A stretch of DNA of 64,000 nucleotides from Hyphomicrobiales bacterium (GTDB lineage Bacteria; Pseudomonadota; Alphaproteobacteria; Rhizobiales; Rhizobiaceae), in NCBI GenBank assembly GCA_900473685.1, contig UCNE01000022.1, forward strand, positions 62,001 to 126,000, in the 5' to 3' direction. Positions within the stretch are counted from its first letter, which is position 1; every line of letters starts with the position of its first letter. Made by a program: the position numbers and the translations under genes. Of this stretch, positions 38,539 through 46,540 are shown in pieces. Below the pieces are notes generated by a model. That model saw nothing but the letters and a program-made list of their open reading frames with translations, did no database searches and was not told the DNA's origin.

Positions 38539-39803
38539 GGCTCTCCCTGTAAATCAACATCGAGTTTGCGCACCGCCTCGAACAAAACAGCAGTACCGAG
38601 CGCCACATCGTCATTCTCGGCCCATTCGTCCGGCGTGTGCGAGCGGCCATCGCGACAGGCGATGAAGATCATCGCCGACCTGGAAACCCGCGCCATCCAG
38701 GCCGTGTCGTGCCCGGCACCCGACGCCATGCGGCGGCGCTTGGCGCCGACACGATCGCTGGCCTGTTCGAGATTGGCCATGACAAGCGGATCGGCAGGCG
38801 TCGGAAAATTGTCTGAAATCAGCTTGGGCGAGGCTATCGAGACACCGGTCTCGCGCTGAATATCAACGGCAAGCTGATCGATCTCGGCAATGAACCGCTC
38901 CATATCGGGCCGCAATTCCGCGCGGGCATCAATCAGAATGCGAGCCCGCGACGGCACGACATTGGCGGCATTCGGCTCGATCGAGAATTCGCCGACCGTC
39001 GCGGTAAAATGCCCTTCACCTTGCGCATATTCCGATGCCAGCCGCTCGACCGCGCCAACCATCCGCGCGGCAGCCACCAGCGCATCGCGTCTGCGGCCCA
39101 TCGGCGTCGTACCGGCATGATCCGCCTGGCCGTCGAAGAGGATTTCGATGCGGGTGATACCGGCGATCGCCGTCACGATGCCGATATCACAGCGTTCGGC
39201 TTCCAGCACCGGCCCCTGCTCGATATGCAGTTCCAGAAAAGCCCTGATGTCCGAGCGCTTCTGCCGCGCCAGCCGCGACGGGTCGCCGCCGGCGTCGATG
39301 ATACCCTGCCGTAGAGTCAGCTCCCCTTGCGTCCGGCTCAGCCAGCCATCCGGGATCAATCCCGCCAGCCCACGGCTACCGACGCAGGAGACACCGAAGA
39401 TCGACACTTCCTCGGCCAGAAAATCGACAATCTCCAGATCATGATCAAGCCGGATACCAGCCTCGTTGAGCGCCTGTGCCACTTCCAGCGCTGCCGCGAC
39501 GCCCGCAATCCCATCAAAACGCCCGCCTTCCGGAACGGTATCGGAATGCGAACCGAGCATGATCGTCCCGAGCGCCGATTTCCGCCCCTTGCGGCGGCCA
39601 ATCAGGTTTCCCGAGGCATCGATCCTTGTTTCCAGGCCGGCAGCCTTGAAACGCTGTTCGAGGAAGGCGCGGCCATCGAGAAACAGCGGCGTGAAGGCGC
39701 GGCGGGTATAAGGCTTGTCCGGTTCGGTGATGCGGGCAAGAGCCTTGATGACATCGGCGATCCGGCTGGCATTGACCGGAAGATTGGTTTCAACCACGCT
39801 CAT
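38535..39803 (-). CDS. M20-family N-carbamoyl-L-amino acid hydrolase
   Basis: 422 residues of the allantoate amidohydrolase/beta-ureidopropionase/N-carbamoyl amino acid hydrolase group. Metal ligands lie in LGSHSDTVPEGGRFDG, in FLAEEVS and in LELHIEQGPVLE, with the C-terminal ASGAGHDTAWMA closing the site. The lid domain has GQADHAGTTPMG. In this operon it most likely converts N-carbamoyl-L-glutamate to glutamate, CO2 and ammonia, the last step of ergothioneine breakdown. Its start overlaps the preceding stop by one base. Confidence 0.85.
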   Translation of the reverse strand: MSVVETNLPVNASRIADVIKALARITEPDKPYTRRAFTPLFLDGRAFLEQRFKAAGLETRIDASGNLIGRRKGRKSALGTIMLGSHSDTVPEGGRFDGIAGVAAALEVAQALNEAGIRLDHDLEIVDFLAEEVSIFGVSCVGSRGLAGLIPDGWLSRTQGELTLRQGIIDAGGDPSRLARQKRSDIRAFLELHIEQGPVLEAERCDIGIVTAIAGITRIEILFDGQADHAGTTPMGRRRDALVAAARMVGAVERLASEYAQGEGHFTATVGEFSIEPNAANVVPSRARILIDARAELRPDMERFIAEIDQLAVDIQRETGVSIASPKLISDNFPTPADPLVMANLEQASDRVGAKRRRMASGAGHDTAWMARVSRSAMIFIACRDGRSHTPDEWAENDDVALGTAVLFEAVRKLDVDLQGEP

Positions 39804-41182
39804 CAGACTGCCCCGCGCAACGGCAGGCTGGCGAGCGGCCGGACGAATTGACCGGCGCCCGGCGCTGCCAGTACCGTCTTGCCGTCAAAAGCCTGTGCGC
39901 CCCGGTTATAGGTGGCAGCCACCCGCCACGGCAAGCGAATGCCGTTGTACGGCGACCAGCCAACGACATTGTTGCCGCTTTCAGCCGCATCGTAGGTGTA
40001 AGGCTCAGGCATCAGAACCGCGATATCCGCATCCTTGCCGATTTCCAGCGCGCCCTTGCGGTGATCAAGGCGGAAATGGCGGGCCGGATTGAGCGCCATC
40101 AGTTCGGCCGCCCGCGTCAACGGAATGCCGCGTTCAAGCAGGCCCTTGACGAACAGCGGGATCATCACTTCAAGCCCAGGCACACCGGAAGCATTGGCGA
40201 GCATATCCGGATTGGTCTTGCGATTTTCCGACCAGCTGACGTGATCGGTCGAAACCATCGTCACCGTGCCGTCAGCCACATGCCGCCAGAGTTTTTCCAC
40301 CTCGGCACGCGGCCGGATCGGCGGATTGATCTTCGCCTTGCCGCCCAGCCGCCTCACATCGTTTTCCTCATCAAGAATGAGATAATGAATGCAGCATTCG
40401 ATCGTCGCATGAAAACCCTGCGCCCGGTAGGCGCGCGCGATATCGTAACCACGCCCGACGGAGCAGTGCACGACATGGGCTGGGCAACCGGTGGCAGCGC
40501 CGGTTTCATAAATCTGGTTGGTGGCAAGCAGCTCCGTCAGTGGCGGACGCGACAGGCCGTGGGCGCGGTAATCGGTGATACCCGCAGCCTTCACCTTGTC
40601 GATCGCGGCCCGCACCGCCTCGTCGTCCTCGTTGTGCACACCGGCAGCAAGACCAGTTGGCGCGATGGCGGTAAAACAATCCTCCAGCAGACCAGCCGGA
40701 ATGCGCGGAAAACGTTTCGGATCCGTGCCGAAAGTCGAAAACTTGAAGGCAGCAACACCTGCGTCAACCATTTCGCCAATCCTTGCCGGACCTTCTTCTG
40801 GATCGATCGTGCCATAAAGCGCGAAATCGACCCGCGCCCGTTTTCCGGCATGCTCGATCTTGCGCTGCACAGCCGCGGCCGAGCAGACCAGATTGCCTTC
40901 GTCATAGGGCATGTCGACGATCGTCGTGACGCCGCCGGCCGCGGCCGAGCGCGTCGACCAGATAAAATCCTCCTGATCCTTCTGGGACAGCGAATGCGTC
41001 TGTGCGTCGATTGCGCCGGGCAGGATCAACGCGCTGCCGAGATCATGACGTTCACGCGCGGACGGCATGGCGCCCTGCCCGACCAGACCCACCTTACCAT
41101 CACGCACGGCGACAAATCCGCCTTCGACGATGCGATCGGCGAGAACAACAGTGCCTTTCAAAACCAGATCGAAGTCAGACAT
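39803..41182 (-). CDS. Hydantoinase/dihydroorotase-type cyclic amidohydrolase
   Basis: 459 residues with the amidohydrolase barrel: the N-terminal beta domain, then GAIDAQTHSLS at the first metal site, Lys in AFKFSTFG (carbamylated bridging ligand), His in GVHNEDD and AHVVHCSVG, and Asp in VSTDHVSW. DAQTH replaces the more usual DxHxH; a DxQxH form also occurs in some dihydroorotases. Expected reaction here: opening hydantoin-5-propionate to N-carbamoyl-L-glutamate. It follows the lyase gene by 11 bases and overlaps the hydrolase gene by one. Confidence 0.83.
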   Translation of the reverse strand: MSDFDLVLKGTVVLADRIVEGGFVAVRDGKVGLVGQGAMPSARERHDLGSALILPGAIDAQTHSLSQKDQEDFIWSTRSAAAGGVTTIVDMPYDEGNLVCSAAAVQRKIEHAGKRARVDFALYGTIDPEEGPARIGEMVDAGVAAFKFSTFGTDPKRFPRIPAGLLEDCFTAIAPTGLAAGVHNEDDEAVRAAIDKVKAAGITDYRAHGLSRPPLTELLATNQIYETGAATGCPAHVVHCSVGRGYDIARAYRAQGFHATIECCIHYLILDEENDVRRLGGKAKINPPIRPRAEVEKLWRHVADGTVTMVSTDHVSWSENRKTNPDMLANASGVPGLEVMIPLFVKGLLERGIPLTRAAELMALNPARHFRLDHRKGALEIGKDADIAVLMPEPYTYDAAESGNNVVGWSPYNGIRLPWRVAATYNRGAQAFDGKTVLAAPGAGQFVRPLASLPLRGAV

Positions 41183-41193
41183 TGTTGTTTCCT

Positions 41194-42732
41194 CTACTGT
41201 CCGAGCGCGAAGAAAGTGTCGAATTCCGGCATTGGCGCCGCGGTTACGATCGCCTCCAGCAGACGGCCACAGGCAAAATCGTGGTGCAACACATCTATCT
41301 CGTTGGAGAGCGGCCGGTCCTTGAGATAGGTGGGGCTGACGGCGCGCACGCGGTCATAGGCAATCTGGGTAACGCCCTGCGGTTTATCGCCGAGCAGATC
41401 GACCGCCTGGGCCGAGAGCATCGCCTCGATCGCGGCCATTTGCCGGAGATCGCGGACCTGGGTTTCCATGCGCTCGACGATCAGCGGCAGGAAAGTCGCC
41501 TCCTCCTCCAGTCCACCGGCAACGACGATCGACTGTGCCGACAATGGAACCGCCAGCGACTGGACGCGCATATAGAGTTCCACCACCAGCTTCATCAGAG
41601 GTCCGAGACCGCTGGCGATCTCGCCCGGTGCAACGAGATTGACCGGCAGGTTTCGCCGCACGCCGTTGGAGAGAAGGATGCAGCGGTTCAGCACATTGCG
41701 CGCCACATGCGAAAAAGCGATCTGCGCCGTCTCGATATAGAGCGTCGTCGTCAAAGGCAGCGAGGCACCGGAGGCATGTACCTGCCCACCCAGTACCACC
41801 GGATTGTCATCGGAAAGATAGGTCGCATCAACCAACCGCTCGGCGGCAACCAGCAGTGTATCGACGGCCGCGCCAAAAACCTGGGCGGTCATGCGAAGGC
41901 TCAAGGGATCATGGATCGCCGTCGGCAGCGGCCAGTCGACACAATCGGACTGGCCGTAAAGCCAGGAGCCGACCAGCGCCTCGCCACGTGTACCCAGTGT
42001 CGCCGCCACCCGCCAAGGGTCGGCCGAGGCGCCGAGCGCCAGCGACGACATCAGCCCGGTCGTCATCAGCACGCGCACGGCCGAGGCGGCTTCCCGCAAA
42101 ACGTCGGCAGCGGCAGCAAAAGCCGTCGCGTTAACGCTGAGGGCGGCCAGCGCATCGCGCGGCAGCATGACAAAGGGTTCGAGGCCGGCGCGGCGCAAGG
42201 CTTCATCGGCATCAAGCAACTCGCCCTCGAAAAAGGCCTGGCCAGTGCCGGTCAGGACGGAGGCTACCTGCCCCATCAGGCCGATATCCGCGCAGCCGAT
42301 CGAACCATGACGATGCACCGCCGGCACGACGCCACGCTCGAGAAGTCCTAAAAACGCCTTGACGAGGTCGACGCTGCAGCCCGTATGGCCGCCGAGCGCC
42401 GTGTTGATGCGGATGGCAATGGCCTTGCGCACGATGGCTTGCGAAAACAGCGGGCCAGTGCCGAAATGATGCGCCTTGACCAGCGCCGTATTGAATTCCG
42501 CGAGATCATCGACTGTCCAAAGCCGGTCCTTCATCGAGCCGACACCGGTATTGGCGCCGTAAACCGGCAGCCCCATGGCGATGCGATCGGCGATGACTTT
42601 ATGGGCGATATCGACCCGTTCGAACGATTGCTCGGACACGACTGGCACGAACAGGCCGGAGCCGATTTTCTCCAGTGCGGAGAAATCGAGCGGATTACCA
42701 TTGAGGACGATGGTTTTCACCGATGCATGCAT
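41194..42732 (-). CDS. HAL/PAL-fold lyase without MIO triad, probable ergothionase
   Basis: 512 residues of the aromatic amino acid ammonia-lyase fold. YGANTGVG (Tyr58) matches the conserved HAL active-site Tyr. The cofactor segment, GSVGASGDL in HAL, reads GSIGCADIG at 143-151, so the Ala-Ser-Gly needed to form the MIO group is Cys-Ala-Asp. Ergothionases eliminate trimethylamine, already a good leaving group, from ergothioneine and are recalled to need no MIO. That fits. AAGGTGAG lies seven bases before the ATG at 42732, so a GTG inside this RBS is not the start. It is the first gene of the operon. Confidence 0.85.
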   Translation of the reverse strand: MHASVKTIVLNGNPLDFSALEKIGSGLFVPVVSEQSFERVDIAHKVIADRIAMGLPVYGANTGVGSMKDRLWTVDDLAEFNTALVKAHHFGTGPLFSQAIVRKAIAIRINTALGGHTGCSVDLVKAFLGLLERGVVPAVHRHGSIGCADIGLMGQVASVLTGTGQAFFEGELLDADEALRRAGLEPFVMLPRDALAALSVNATAFAAAADVLREAASAVRVLMTTGLMSSLALGASADPWRVAATLGTRGEALVGSWLYGQSDCVDWPLPTAIHDPLSLRMTAQVFGAAVDTLLVAAERLVDATYLSDDNPVVLGGQVHASGASLPLTTTLYIETAQIAFSHVARNVLNRCILLSNGVRRNLPVNLVAPGEIASGLGPLMKLVVELYMRVQSLAVPLSAQSIVVAGGLEEEATFLPLIVERMETQVRDLRQMAAIEAMLSAQAVDLLGDKPQGVTQIAYDRVRAVSPTYLKDRPLSNEIDVLHHDFACGRLLEAIVTAAPMPEFDTFFALGQ

Positions 42733-42796
42733 GCTTTGACTCACCTTGTTGGCAGCATGCTATGCCCAATATCCCGGTTTGTGTTATATCCCAAAA

Positions 42797-44287
42797 ATGA
42801 AACACGAGATGCCGGTAACCGTACAGATCGGCACGGGTTTATCATTTGGCTTCACGGGATCAAAACCACCGATGGACATTGCCACCCTTTCCCTGGTCCA
42901 CGCGTTCCTTGAGCATCACGGAATCCGCCGGGCAGCAAAGGCAAGCGGCAGGCCACCCGCAAGTGTCAGCGCCGCTCTGAAACGGTTCGAAGCCGCCATC
43001 GCGGTCCCGCTCGTCCGGCGCGAACGGGGCAATCTGGTGCCGACGCTGGAGGCACAAAGCCGGATGGCGGACCTTACGGCGGCCAACGCGGCGATCCAGT
43101 TGCTGTTACGGCCTGCACCGGCCTCAGATCCCCGGCCAGAACCACCGCTATCGCATAAGGTTTTTCAATTGGCTCCTTCTTCTCCCCAGCGGGGAGAAGG
43201 TGGCCCGCAGGGCCGGATGAGGGGGACGGCAAGCTCCGAAACCGCGGAAAGAACCCCCTCATCGCCTCGCATCCGCTCGGCACTTCTCCCCGCTGGGGAG
43301 AAGAGGGAGACCATCGCCAACGCTGACATTCCCGGTTCGATATCCGTCCGGCCCATACCCTCCATCAGCCTGACAGCACTGGAGCGCTTCGTCACGGTCG
43401 CCCGTAGCGGCAGTATCCGCGGCGCGGCGAAAGCCTCGGCAACCGGTCAGCCGCAACTGACGCGACAGATGAGCGACCTCGAGGGTGATCTGGGTTACAC
43501 GCTGTTGATCCGTTCGCCTTCCGGCATCACCTGCACGGCCGAAGGGCTGGCGGCGATCCCGATCGTTGAAAATCTGCTGGAAATCTGGCGCAGGCTATCG
43601 CGTGCCTCCGGCGACCGCTTCCGCCGCGCGGCCGCGACCTGGCGTTTCGGCTCGGTTATGCCGCTTGGCCCTGAAAGCGAGATCGCCCGCATGCTGGCAG
43701 CGCTGACGGCCAAGTGGCATCGTGCCCGGCCGCGCCAGCCGCTGTTCGTGTCGAGCGCCACCGCCGATGAACTGATCGCCGGATTGAAGAACCGCCGCTT
43801 CGACGTGGTGCTGCTCGACCTAGAAAGCTACCCATCGGAATTCGAAGGCAAGCTGATTTCGCGCACGCCGTTGGCGTTGGCTGGTCATCCGTCGCTGTTT
43901 GCAAAACACGGCGGCGATATCGGCACATTGCTGCAATCCAATCCGATTGCGGTCCCCAGCCTGAAGAGTGGTTTGCGCCAGCAGGCCGCCCATTTTATCG
44001 ACGCGACGCTAAATGAACAGGAACGCAGCCGGCTGACATTGACCGAGGTTGATTCGATCCCGGTCATCCTCAATCTGGTAACGGATCACGGCTATCTTTC
44101 GGTGTTGCCGGAAAGCTCGGCCGCCCGCGTGCGAAACGCCCCGGCCATGCGCAGGCTCGGCCCGGATTACATGCAAAGCCTGTCGCTGGCCTGGCAGAAA
44201 AACGCGCTTTCGCGGCAGGTGGCGGAAGCCATGCTCAGTATGATGACGGCGGATGAAACATCCGGCATCGCAGTTACTTTCGATTGA
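42797..44287 (+). CDS. Tandem-HTH LysR-type regulator of the ergothioneine operon
   Basis: 496 residues against about 300 for normal LysR proteins. A first LysR-like HTH (about 26-90, with GIRRAAKASGRPPASVSAALKRFE) is followed by a linker (about 127-171) encoded by a RIME-like repeat. A second HTH follows (about 190-255, with GSIRGAAKASATGQPQLTRQM) and then a LysR substrate domain to the C terminus. The frame is open throughout. It is divergent from the lyase gene over about 65 bp, the usual layout for a LysR activator and its target. ATG 42797 is provisional; ATG 42809, ATG 42872 or TTG 42746 are possible. Confidence 0.8.
   Translation: MKHEMPVTVQIGTGLSFGFTGSKPPMDIATLSLVHAFLEHHGIRRAAKASGRPPASVSAALKRFEAAIAVPLVRRERGNLVPTLEAQSRMADLTAANAAIQLLLRPAPASDPRPEPPLSHKVFQLAPSSPQRGEGGPQGRMRGTASSETAERTPSSPRIRSALLPAGEKRETIANADIPGSISVRPIPSISLTALERFVTVARSGSIRGAAKASATGQPQLTRQMSDLEGDLGYTLLIRSPSGITCTAEGLAAIPIVENLLEIWRRLSRASGDRFRRAAATWRFGSVMPLGPESEIARMLAALTAKWHRARPRQPLFVSSATADELIAGLKNRRFDVVLLDLESYPSEFEGKLISRTPLALAGHPSLFAKHGGDIGTLLQSNPIAVPSLKSGLRQQAAHFIDATLNEQERSRLTLTEVDSIPVILNLVTDHGYLSVLPESSAARVRNAPAMRRLGPDYMQSLSLAWQKNALSRQVAEAMLSMMTADETSGIAVTFD
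43175..43309 (+). repeat. RIME-like palindromic repeat inside the LysR gene
   Basis: About 135 bp bounded by two hairpins, CTTCTCCCC-AGC-GGGGAGAAG (43179-43199) and CTTCTCCCC-GCT-GGGGAGAAG (43283-43303). Between them is GGCCCGCAGGGCC followed by GGATGAGGGGG, and later CCCCCTCATCGCCTCG. The same blocks, in reverse, make up the intergenic repeat at 48036. It is translated in frame as a Ser/Pro/Arg-rich linker. Confidence 0.85.
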
Positions 44288-44371
44288 ATCACTTCCTGCG
44301 CAACGGGCGCCAAACCCATGATCCGGCTCATCAATCCGCCACCCGTTGAATCAGTGCATGAACTTACCGTC

Positions 44372-45343
44372 TCAGCTCTTCAGCTTGACGCGCCTTCGCG
44401 TCTCGCTCGGGCTTTCGCGGTAGTGGGCGCGATAGCTGCGGGAAAAGGCGGAGGATGAATTAAAGCCGGTGATAGCGGCGATATCGGCGAAATCGGCCCG
44501 CGTTTCGATCACCTTGCGCCGCGCGGCATTCAGCCGAAGCGCCAGGTAATGGGCATGCGGCGCCACTCCCATCGTTTCCTGAAACAGGTCCTGCAGGTGG
44601 CGCGCGCTGACGCCTGCCCGCCGGGCAAGACGGCTGAGTGTCAAAGGTGCCTCGACGGTCTCTTCCATCAGCTTGACGGCCATGCCCACCCGCGCATCGA
44701 GGATGCGCATATTGCCGATCGCGGGCACCTGCAGCAGATCACCACGCGTGCGCTCCTGCTCATAAATGAACAGCCGCGACACTTCGAGCGCCAGCGAATA
44801 GCTGTGCTGGCGGCGGATCAGTTCGAGCATCAGGTCGAGTGTCGGCAGCGAACCGCCGGTGGTGATGCGCTTGCCATCAATGATGAAACGCTCGCGCACC
44901 GTGGTGATCTGCGGATAGGCGGCCGCAAAATCCTCGAAATCCTCCCAGTGGTTGGTCGCCGAGAAATTGTCGAGAAGGCTGGTTTCGGCCAGAAGCCAGG
45001 TGCCGGCTTCTATCCCGGCCACCACCTCGCGATGCCGGGCCGTTCGCGACAACAGCATCTTCAATTGCGTGGTCGCGTAGGCCTGCCAATTATAGCTCGA
45101 GAGCACGAACAGCGGAGCCGTCTCATTCTGTGGCCGGAAAGGCCCGGCAACCGGGATCGGGATACCGCTCTTGGTCTCGATCGCCTGGCCGTTAGGGCTG
45201 AAAATATCCCAGTCGTACAGAACCTTTCCGGCAATGCGATTGGCGGCGCGAAGCGGCTCGATGACCGACGCGACGAGGATCAGATTGGTCTCCGGCAACA
45301 CCAGCAGGTCGAGATGCTGGGTTCCATCGCTTGCAACGAGCAT
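44372..45343 (-). CDS. GlxA-family AraC-type regulator, CdhR-like
   Basis: 323 residues. The N-terminal DJ-1/PfpI-like domain (about 1-195) has HLDLLVLPETNLILVASVIEPLRAANR. The C-terminal AraC HTH (about 215-320) has LTLSRLARRAGVSARHLQDLF and ITGFNSSSAFSRSYRAHY. This is the architecture of CdhR, the carnitine catabolism activator, and of GbdR. It is divergent from the BKACE gene of the carnitine cluster. The ATG at 45343 has GGAG eight bases upstream; the long in-frame extension to 45601 would overlap the BKACE gene and is rejected. Confidence 0.85.
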   Translation of the reverse strand: MLVASDGTQHLDLLVLPETNLILVASVIEPLRAANRIAGKVLYDWDIFSPNGQAIETKSGIPIPVAGPFRPQNETAPLFVLSSYNWQAYATTQLKMLLSRTARHREVVAGIEAGTWLLAETSLLDNFSATNHWEDFEDFAAAYPQITTVRERFIIDGKRITTGGSLPTLDLMLELIRRQHSYSLALEVSRLFIYEQERTRGDLLQVPAIGNMRILDARVGMAVKLMEETVEAPLTLSRLARRAGVSARHLQDLFQETMGVAPHAHYLALRLNAARRKVIETRADFADIAAITGFNSSSAFSRSYRAHYRESPSETRRRVKLKS

Positions 45344-45372
45344 TCGTCCATCTCCAGCTTCTGGTTCCGATA

Positions 45373-45387
45373 ATGTATAATATACAT
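45373..45387. promoter_or_regulatory. Palindrome over a TATAAT -10 in the cdhR-like/BKACE gap
   Basis: ATGTATA-A-TATACAT, a perfect seven-base inverted repeat, contains TATAAT on the plus strand and TATATT on the minus strand. It may be both a -10 element and a regulator site for divergent transcription. Confidence 0.5.
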
Positions 45388-45455
45388 CCGTTAAAGGAAA
45401 GCAGAGCGGTCGTTCTTGGCTCGTAATGGACGGCAAGAACAAGGGGAGGCCTTTT

Positions 45456-46358
45456 ATGCCACTGAGCATGAACCGCGACGTTTTCATCACCTGTGCAGTC
45501 ACCGGATCCGGCGATACCGCCGGCAAGTCGCCGCATGTACCGCGATCGCCAAAGCAGATTGCCGCATCGGCCATCGACGCCGCCAAAGCGGGTGCCGCCA
45601 TCGTCCATTGTCATGTGCGTGATCCCGAGACCGGCGCACCAAGCCGCCGCAACGATCTCTACAAGGAAGTCACCGACCTCATCCGCTCCGCCGATGTTGA
45701 TGTGGTACTGAACCTGACGGCCGGCATGGGTGGCGACATGATTTTCGGCAATGTCGAAAAGCCGCTGCCGCTCAACCCCAACGGCACTGATATGGCGGGC
45801 GCGACGGAGCGCGTTTCCCACGTCGCCGAATGCCTGCCGGAAATCTGCACGCTCGATTGCGGCACGATGAACTTCTCGCTCGGCGATTACGTCATGACCA
45901 ACACGCCGTCGATGCTGCGCGCCATGGCCAAGATGATGACCGATCTTGGTGTGCGCCCGGAAATCGAGGCCTTCGACACCGGCCATCTCTGGTTCGCCAA
46001 GCAACTCGTTGAAGAAGGCCTGATCGAAGATCCGGTCCTGATCCAGCTCTGCATGGGCATTCCGTGGGGCGCACCGGATGACCTCAACACATTCATGGCG
46101 ATGGTCAACAACGTTCCGTCCAGCTGGACCTTCTCCGCCTTCTCGATCGGCCGCAACGCGCTCGCCTATCCGGCAGCGGCCGTTCTCGCCGGCGGCAATG
46201 TCCGCGTCGGTCTGGAAGACAATCTCTATGCCGGCAAGGGCCAGCTCGCCACCAATGCGCAGCTCGTCGAAAAAGCCGTCGGCGTCATCGAAGGCATGGG
46301 CGCCAGGATCATCGGCCCGGCCGAGGTGCGCGAGAAGCTGAAGCTGACGAAGCGGTAA
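45456..46358 (+). CDS. BKACE-family beta-keto acid cleavage enzyme (dehydrocarnitine cleavage)
   Basis: 300 residues of the DUF849/BKACE TIM-barrel family. The metal-binding IVHCHVRDPETGAPS is near residue 50 and DCGTMNFSLGDYV near 135. In carnitine catabolism the enzyme uses acetyl-CoA to cleave 3-dehydrocarnitine into acetoacetate and betainyl-CoA. The neighbouring L-carnitine dehydrogenase-thioesterase gene makes this substrate likely. AAGGGGAGG precedes the ATG at 45456. It is the first gene of the cluster. Confidence 0.86.
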   Translation: MPLSMNRDVFITCAVTGSGDTAGKSPHVPRSPKQIAASAIDAAKAGAAIVHCHVRDPETGAPSRRNDLYKEVTDLIRSADVDVVLNLTAGMGGDMIFGNVEKPLPLNPNGTDMAGATERVSHVAECLPEICTLDCGTMNFSLGDYVMTNTPSMLRAMAKMMTDLGVRPEIEAFDTGHLWFAKQLVEEGLIEDPVLIQLCMGIPWGAPDDLNTFMAMVNNVPSSWTFSAFSIGRNALAYPAAAVLAGGNVRVGLEDNLYAGKGQLATNAQLVEKAVGVIEGMGARIIGPAEVREKLKLTKR

Positions 46359-46364
46359 ACAAAA

Positions 46365-46516
46365 CTCCCCTCCCAACCCTCCCCACAAGGGGGAGGGCTT
46401 AACTCGCAGACCCGTTCGCGCAAAAACGAAGCGCACTGCAAGCTGGAATGTCGATGTGAAGTGACATGGAGCGGCAAGTTAAGCCCCTCCCCCTTGTGGG
46501 GAGGGGTTTGGGGCGG
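46365..46516. repeat. Long palindromic intergenic repeat between BKACE and carnitine dehydrogenase genes
   Basis: Two arms of about 39 bases (46365-46403 and 46478-46516) are near-perfect reverse complements. Each contains CTCCCC-ACAA-GGGGGAG or its complement, and GTTAAG/CTTAAC at the inner end; the spacer is about 74 bp. The ends (CCCCTCCC, GGGGAGGGG) resemble common rhizobial intergenic palindromes, but this family differs from the CTTCTCCCC type. Confidence 0.85.
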
Positions 46517-46540
46517 GGTCTTAAAAAAGGTGGAACAGCA

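Noticed and set aside
35339-42732. Ordinary histidine utilisation (hut) operon
   Set aside because: The HAL homologue lacks the MIO triad, the hydratase active-site loop is changed, and DUF917, hydantoinase-like and N-carbamoyl hydrolase genes take the place of hutI and hutG.
43175-43309. CRISPR-like or insertion-sequence remnant
   Set aside because: Two copies of a short palindrome flank a mosaic spacer and no transposase or spacer array is present; it matches the intergenic repeat at 48036 and fits a RIME-type element.
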